Assembly: GCA_016763075.1 (NCBI GenBank)
Contig: JAESUM010000086.1
Coordinates: 1-64,000, forward strand
Source of the DNA: Pseudomonadales bacterium
GTDB lineage: Bacteria; Pseudomonadota; Gammaproteobacteria; Pseudomonadales; JAHRWD01
Reading direction: 5' to 3'
Length of the DNA: 64,000 nt
The position numbers and the translations under genes were made by a program. The notes beneath the pieces were generated by a model. That model saw only the letters and a list, made by a program, of their open reading frames with translations. It searched no databases and had not been told where the DNA came from. Of this stretch, positions 62,266 to 64,000 are shown in pieces (the stretch's first letter is position 1; every line of letters starts with the position of its first letter).

Positions 62266-62916
62266 CTATGACGGCGGGTCAACGCGCCCTGTATCCGAGG
62301 AGTTAATTCTGAACCAACCGGCAATCGAATACCTGTCGTGATGCGCCACACGTACTTCGTGGGGAAATTGCTCGCTCAGAAAAACAACCAGTGTTCCAAA
62401 GTTTGGGATGACCACCGTGCCTGTCATATCGCGTTCGTCGGCATATAACACCAGCTCACCGCCATCTTGGGGTTGCCAGCTTTCATTGAGGTACACCACT
62501 AACGACAACACCCGATTCGCTTGCCCTTTAAACGCATCGAGGTGACGTTTGTAGAAGTCACCCACGCGGTAATGTGCAAAATGGCTTTCAAAAGAAAACA
62601 GCCCTAAATATAGCTCGCGGTTGAGTTGGCGTTGCATGATGGCTGCCCATTGCAGCCACTCGCGGCCAACCTCAGACTCACCGTCAATCCAGCATATTTG
62701 GTCGCACCGTATGGCCTCATTGTGATTATTTGTTAGGTCTCGGCCAATGCCTGCTGCGCCAAAACGTTGGTCGTCCATTACCTTTACATGTTGGCGCAGC
62801 CTGTGGGCCAAACCCGCAGGCACCGCTGCAGGTTGAATGCTAAAGCCTTTATTGCTGATATCTTCAGCAATATCTGAAAACAGCGCGCTTGATTCTTGGT
62901 GGGCGGAATCAAGCAT
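62266..62916 (-). CDS. 2-oxoglutarate/Fe(II)-dependent oxygenase (prolyl-4-hydroxylase type)
   Basis: 216 residues. Double-stranded beta-helix oxygenase. Iron ligands: His-Leu-Asp in YKRHLDAFKG and the distal His in FPHEVRVAHH; the 2OG-binding Arg is in RYSIAGWFR. LSLVVYLNESWQPQDGGELVLYADE is the expected core strand pair. No signal peptide. It follows the acyl-CoA synthetase by 30 bases on the same strand, so it may be co-transcribed. Substrate unknown; a ribosomal protein or small metabolite are possibilities. Confidence 0.85.
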   Translation of the reverse strand: MLDSAHQESSALFSDIAEDISNKGFSIQPAAVPAGLAHRLRQHVKVMDDQRFGAAGIGRDLTNNHNEAIRCDQICWIDGESEVGREWLQWAAIMQRQLNRELYLGLFSFESHFAHYRVGDFYKRHLDAFKGQANRVLSLVVYLNESWQPQDGGELVLYADERDMTGTVVIPNFGTLVVFLSEQFPHEVRVAHHDRYSIAGWFRINSSDTGRVDPPS

Positions 62917-62946
62917 TCAAAGACCCAAATATTCTGGAACAATGGC

Positions 62947-64000
62947 TCATCGGTGCTTTGCCAGAATCTCAGCAATTTCGTCCAGCGAAGTGGGGTCATC
63001 GATGGTGCCGGGGGCTGTGTAAGGCTCGCCATTGGCAATGCTCTTCATGGTTTTACGCAACATTTTCCCTGAACGGGTTTTGGGTAACCGCTTAACCACC
63101 ATCAACAATTTGAAGCACGCAATGGGGCCAATGTCGTTACGAACCTTGGCAACTATCTCAGCTTGTAGCTGCTCTGGCAGCAAATCTACGCCATCTTTTA
63201 ACACAGCAAAGCCAATAGGCAGCTGGCCTTTTAGTGCATCGTTTTGAGAAATGACCGCGCATTCTGCCACGGCATCGTGCCCGGCAATCACCTCTTCAAT
63301 TTCGCCGGTTGAAAGCCTATGGCCGGCAACGTTAATCACATCATCTGTGCGGCCCATAATAAACAGGTAGCCTTCTTCATCGAAATAACCGCCGTCACCT
63401 GTGAGGTAAAAACCGGGGAATTCCGACATGTAAGATTCGATAAAACGCCCGTGGTCACCCCACAAAGTGGGTAAGCACGAAGGCGGAAGCGGCTTTTTGA
63501 TGACTACCTCACCCTGCTTGCCCGCTGGCAACTGGACGCCGGCTTCATCGACAATCTGAACATTAAAACCTGGCGACGGCAGCGTGGCAGAACATGCTTT
63601 GGTTTCACGCGGGCCAAGGCCCATTGGGTTGCCAGCTATTGCCCAGCCGGTTTCGGTTTGCCACCAATGGTCAATCACCGGTACTTGACATAAATCTTTT
63701 AACCAATGGTAGGTCGGTGGGTCTAGGCGCTCCCCCGCTAGAAACAAATTATCCATGCATGACACGTCATAATGGTGTTTGAGCTTACCCTCAGGGTCTT
63801 CTTTTTTAATAGCTCTAAAGGCGGTTGGCGCAGCAAAACAGGCTTTCACTTTGTGCTGTTCAATGACGCGCCAAAAAGCGCCGGCGTCCGGGGTTCGAAC
63901 CGGTTTTCCTTCGTACATTAATGTCGTGCAGCCTGCCAGCAATGGTGCGTAAACAATGTATGAATGGCCCACCACCCAGCCAATATCTGAGGCGGCCCAA
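62947..64000 (-). CDS. prpE: Acyl-CoA synthetase (propionate/acetate-CoA ligase), C-terminal part
   Basis: 351 codons visible; the N-terminal half lies beyond the right edge, with the frame open to 64000 (WAASDIGWVVGHS). ANL-superfamily ligase forming acyl-CoA via acyl-AMP. Seen: PVIDHWWQTETGWAI (adenylate-forming core), YLTGDGGYFDEEGYLFIMGRTDDVINVAGHRLSTGEIEE (hinge Asp and A8 loop), and KTRSGKMLRKTMKSIANGEPYTAPGTIDDP (catalytic Lys). The ending and WWQTETG favour PrpE/propionate over acetate, but the choice rests on memory of the family. Confidence 0.85.
   Translation of the reverse strand, partial: WAASDIGWVVGHSYIVYAPLLAGCTTLMYEGKPVRTPDAGAFWRVIEQHKVKACFAAPTAFRAIKKEDPEGKLKHHYDVSCMDNLFLAGERLDPPTYHWLKDLCQVPVIDHWWQTETGWAIAGNPMGLGPRETKACSATLPSPGFNVQIVDEAGVQLPAGKQGEVVIKKPLPPSCLPTLWGDHGRFIESYMSEFPGFYLTGDGGYFDEEGYLFIMGRTDDVINVAGHRLSTGEIEEVIAGHDAVAECAVISQNDALKGQLPIGFAVLKDGVDLLPEQLQAEIVAKVRNDIGPIACFKLLMVVKRLPKTRSGKMLRKTMKSIANGEPYTAPGTIDDPTSLDEIAEILAKHR

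Noticed and set aside
62132..62341. 69-residue plus-strand frame before the 2OG oxygenase
   Set aside because: It overlaps the oxygenase 3' end, shows no domain, and the segment is the nadA leader region on the other strand.

Overview
This window comes from a gammaproteobacterium, probably a marine heterotroph of moderate GC. Three conserved gene blocks point there: secB-grxC-rhodanese divergent from gpmI-envC-ctpA; dapA-bamC-MBL hydrolase-purC; and perM-tusA beside bepA and nadA, all familiar from Pseudomonas-like genomes. CYP153-type P450, Baeyer-Villiger-type monooxygenase and SulP/Usp genes fit an aerobic marine alkane-using relative (Cellvibrionales/Spongiibacteraceae-like is a guess). 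No phage, IS element, CRISPR array or rRNA was seen.

Layout. 1-8.7 kb: oxaloacetate decarboxylase oadG and the start of oadA (minus), protease Prc, DsbD, aroQ-accB-accC, gpsA. 8.9-13.7 kb: alpha/beta hydrolase plus HemD-like protein, then a CYP153-like P450 and an MDR alcohol dehydrogenase. 13.9-21 kb: SrkA kinase, FemAB-like and DUF938 genes, then a decayed stretch (frameshifted AraC regulator, chemoreceptor, broken FMN reductase). 20.7-26.7 kb (minus): ubiquinone-type hydroxylase, ArfB, an outer-membrane barrel, FolM and FolX/FolB pterin enzymes, a HAD-Nudix fusion translationally coupled to the queuosine-precursor transporter YhhQ. 27-32 kb: multicopper oxidase, DUF1801 protein, Baeyer-Villiger-type monooxygenase, PEP-CTERM protein. 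32-38.6 kb: tRNA-Val/tRNA-Asp operon, secB cluster, gpmI-envC-ctpA. 39-43 kb: SulP transporter with Usp, small genes, tRNA-Arg. 43.3-47 kb: purC, MBL, bamC, dapA. 47-55.3 kb: uppP, GNAT, tsaB, yoaA, mobA, UDP-xylose synthase and a lipoprotein/CsgG-like pair. 55.4-64 kb: perM, tusA, bepA, secreted trypsin-like protease, nadA, 2OG oxygenase and the C-terminal part of an acyl-CoA synthetase.

Much of the window is housekeeping: envelope biogenesis (Prc, DsbD, EnvC, CtpA, BamC, BepA, UppP, SecB), fatty acid initiation (AccBC), phospholipid precursor (GpsA), NAD, folate, lysine and purine synthesis. The accessory content is oxidative metabolism (P450, alcohol dehydrogenase, flavin monooxygenase, multicopper oxidase).

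The most notable signal is the number of broken genes and short repeats: apparent single-base indels in an AraC gene (two), the start of mobA and a small secreted-protein gene; in-frame TAG codons inside three otherwise continuous reading frames; and short tandem repeats inside arfB, tsaB, yoaA and a CsgG-like gene and directly before a lipoprotein start codon. Either the replicon is prone to slippage and gene decay, or part of this reflects sequence error; reads would decide. The best candidates for new biology are the HAD-Nudix/YhhQ pair, the Baeyer-Villiger-type enzyme lacking the motif histidine, and the repeat-preceded lipoprotein/CsgG-like locus.
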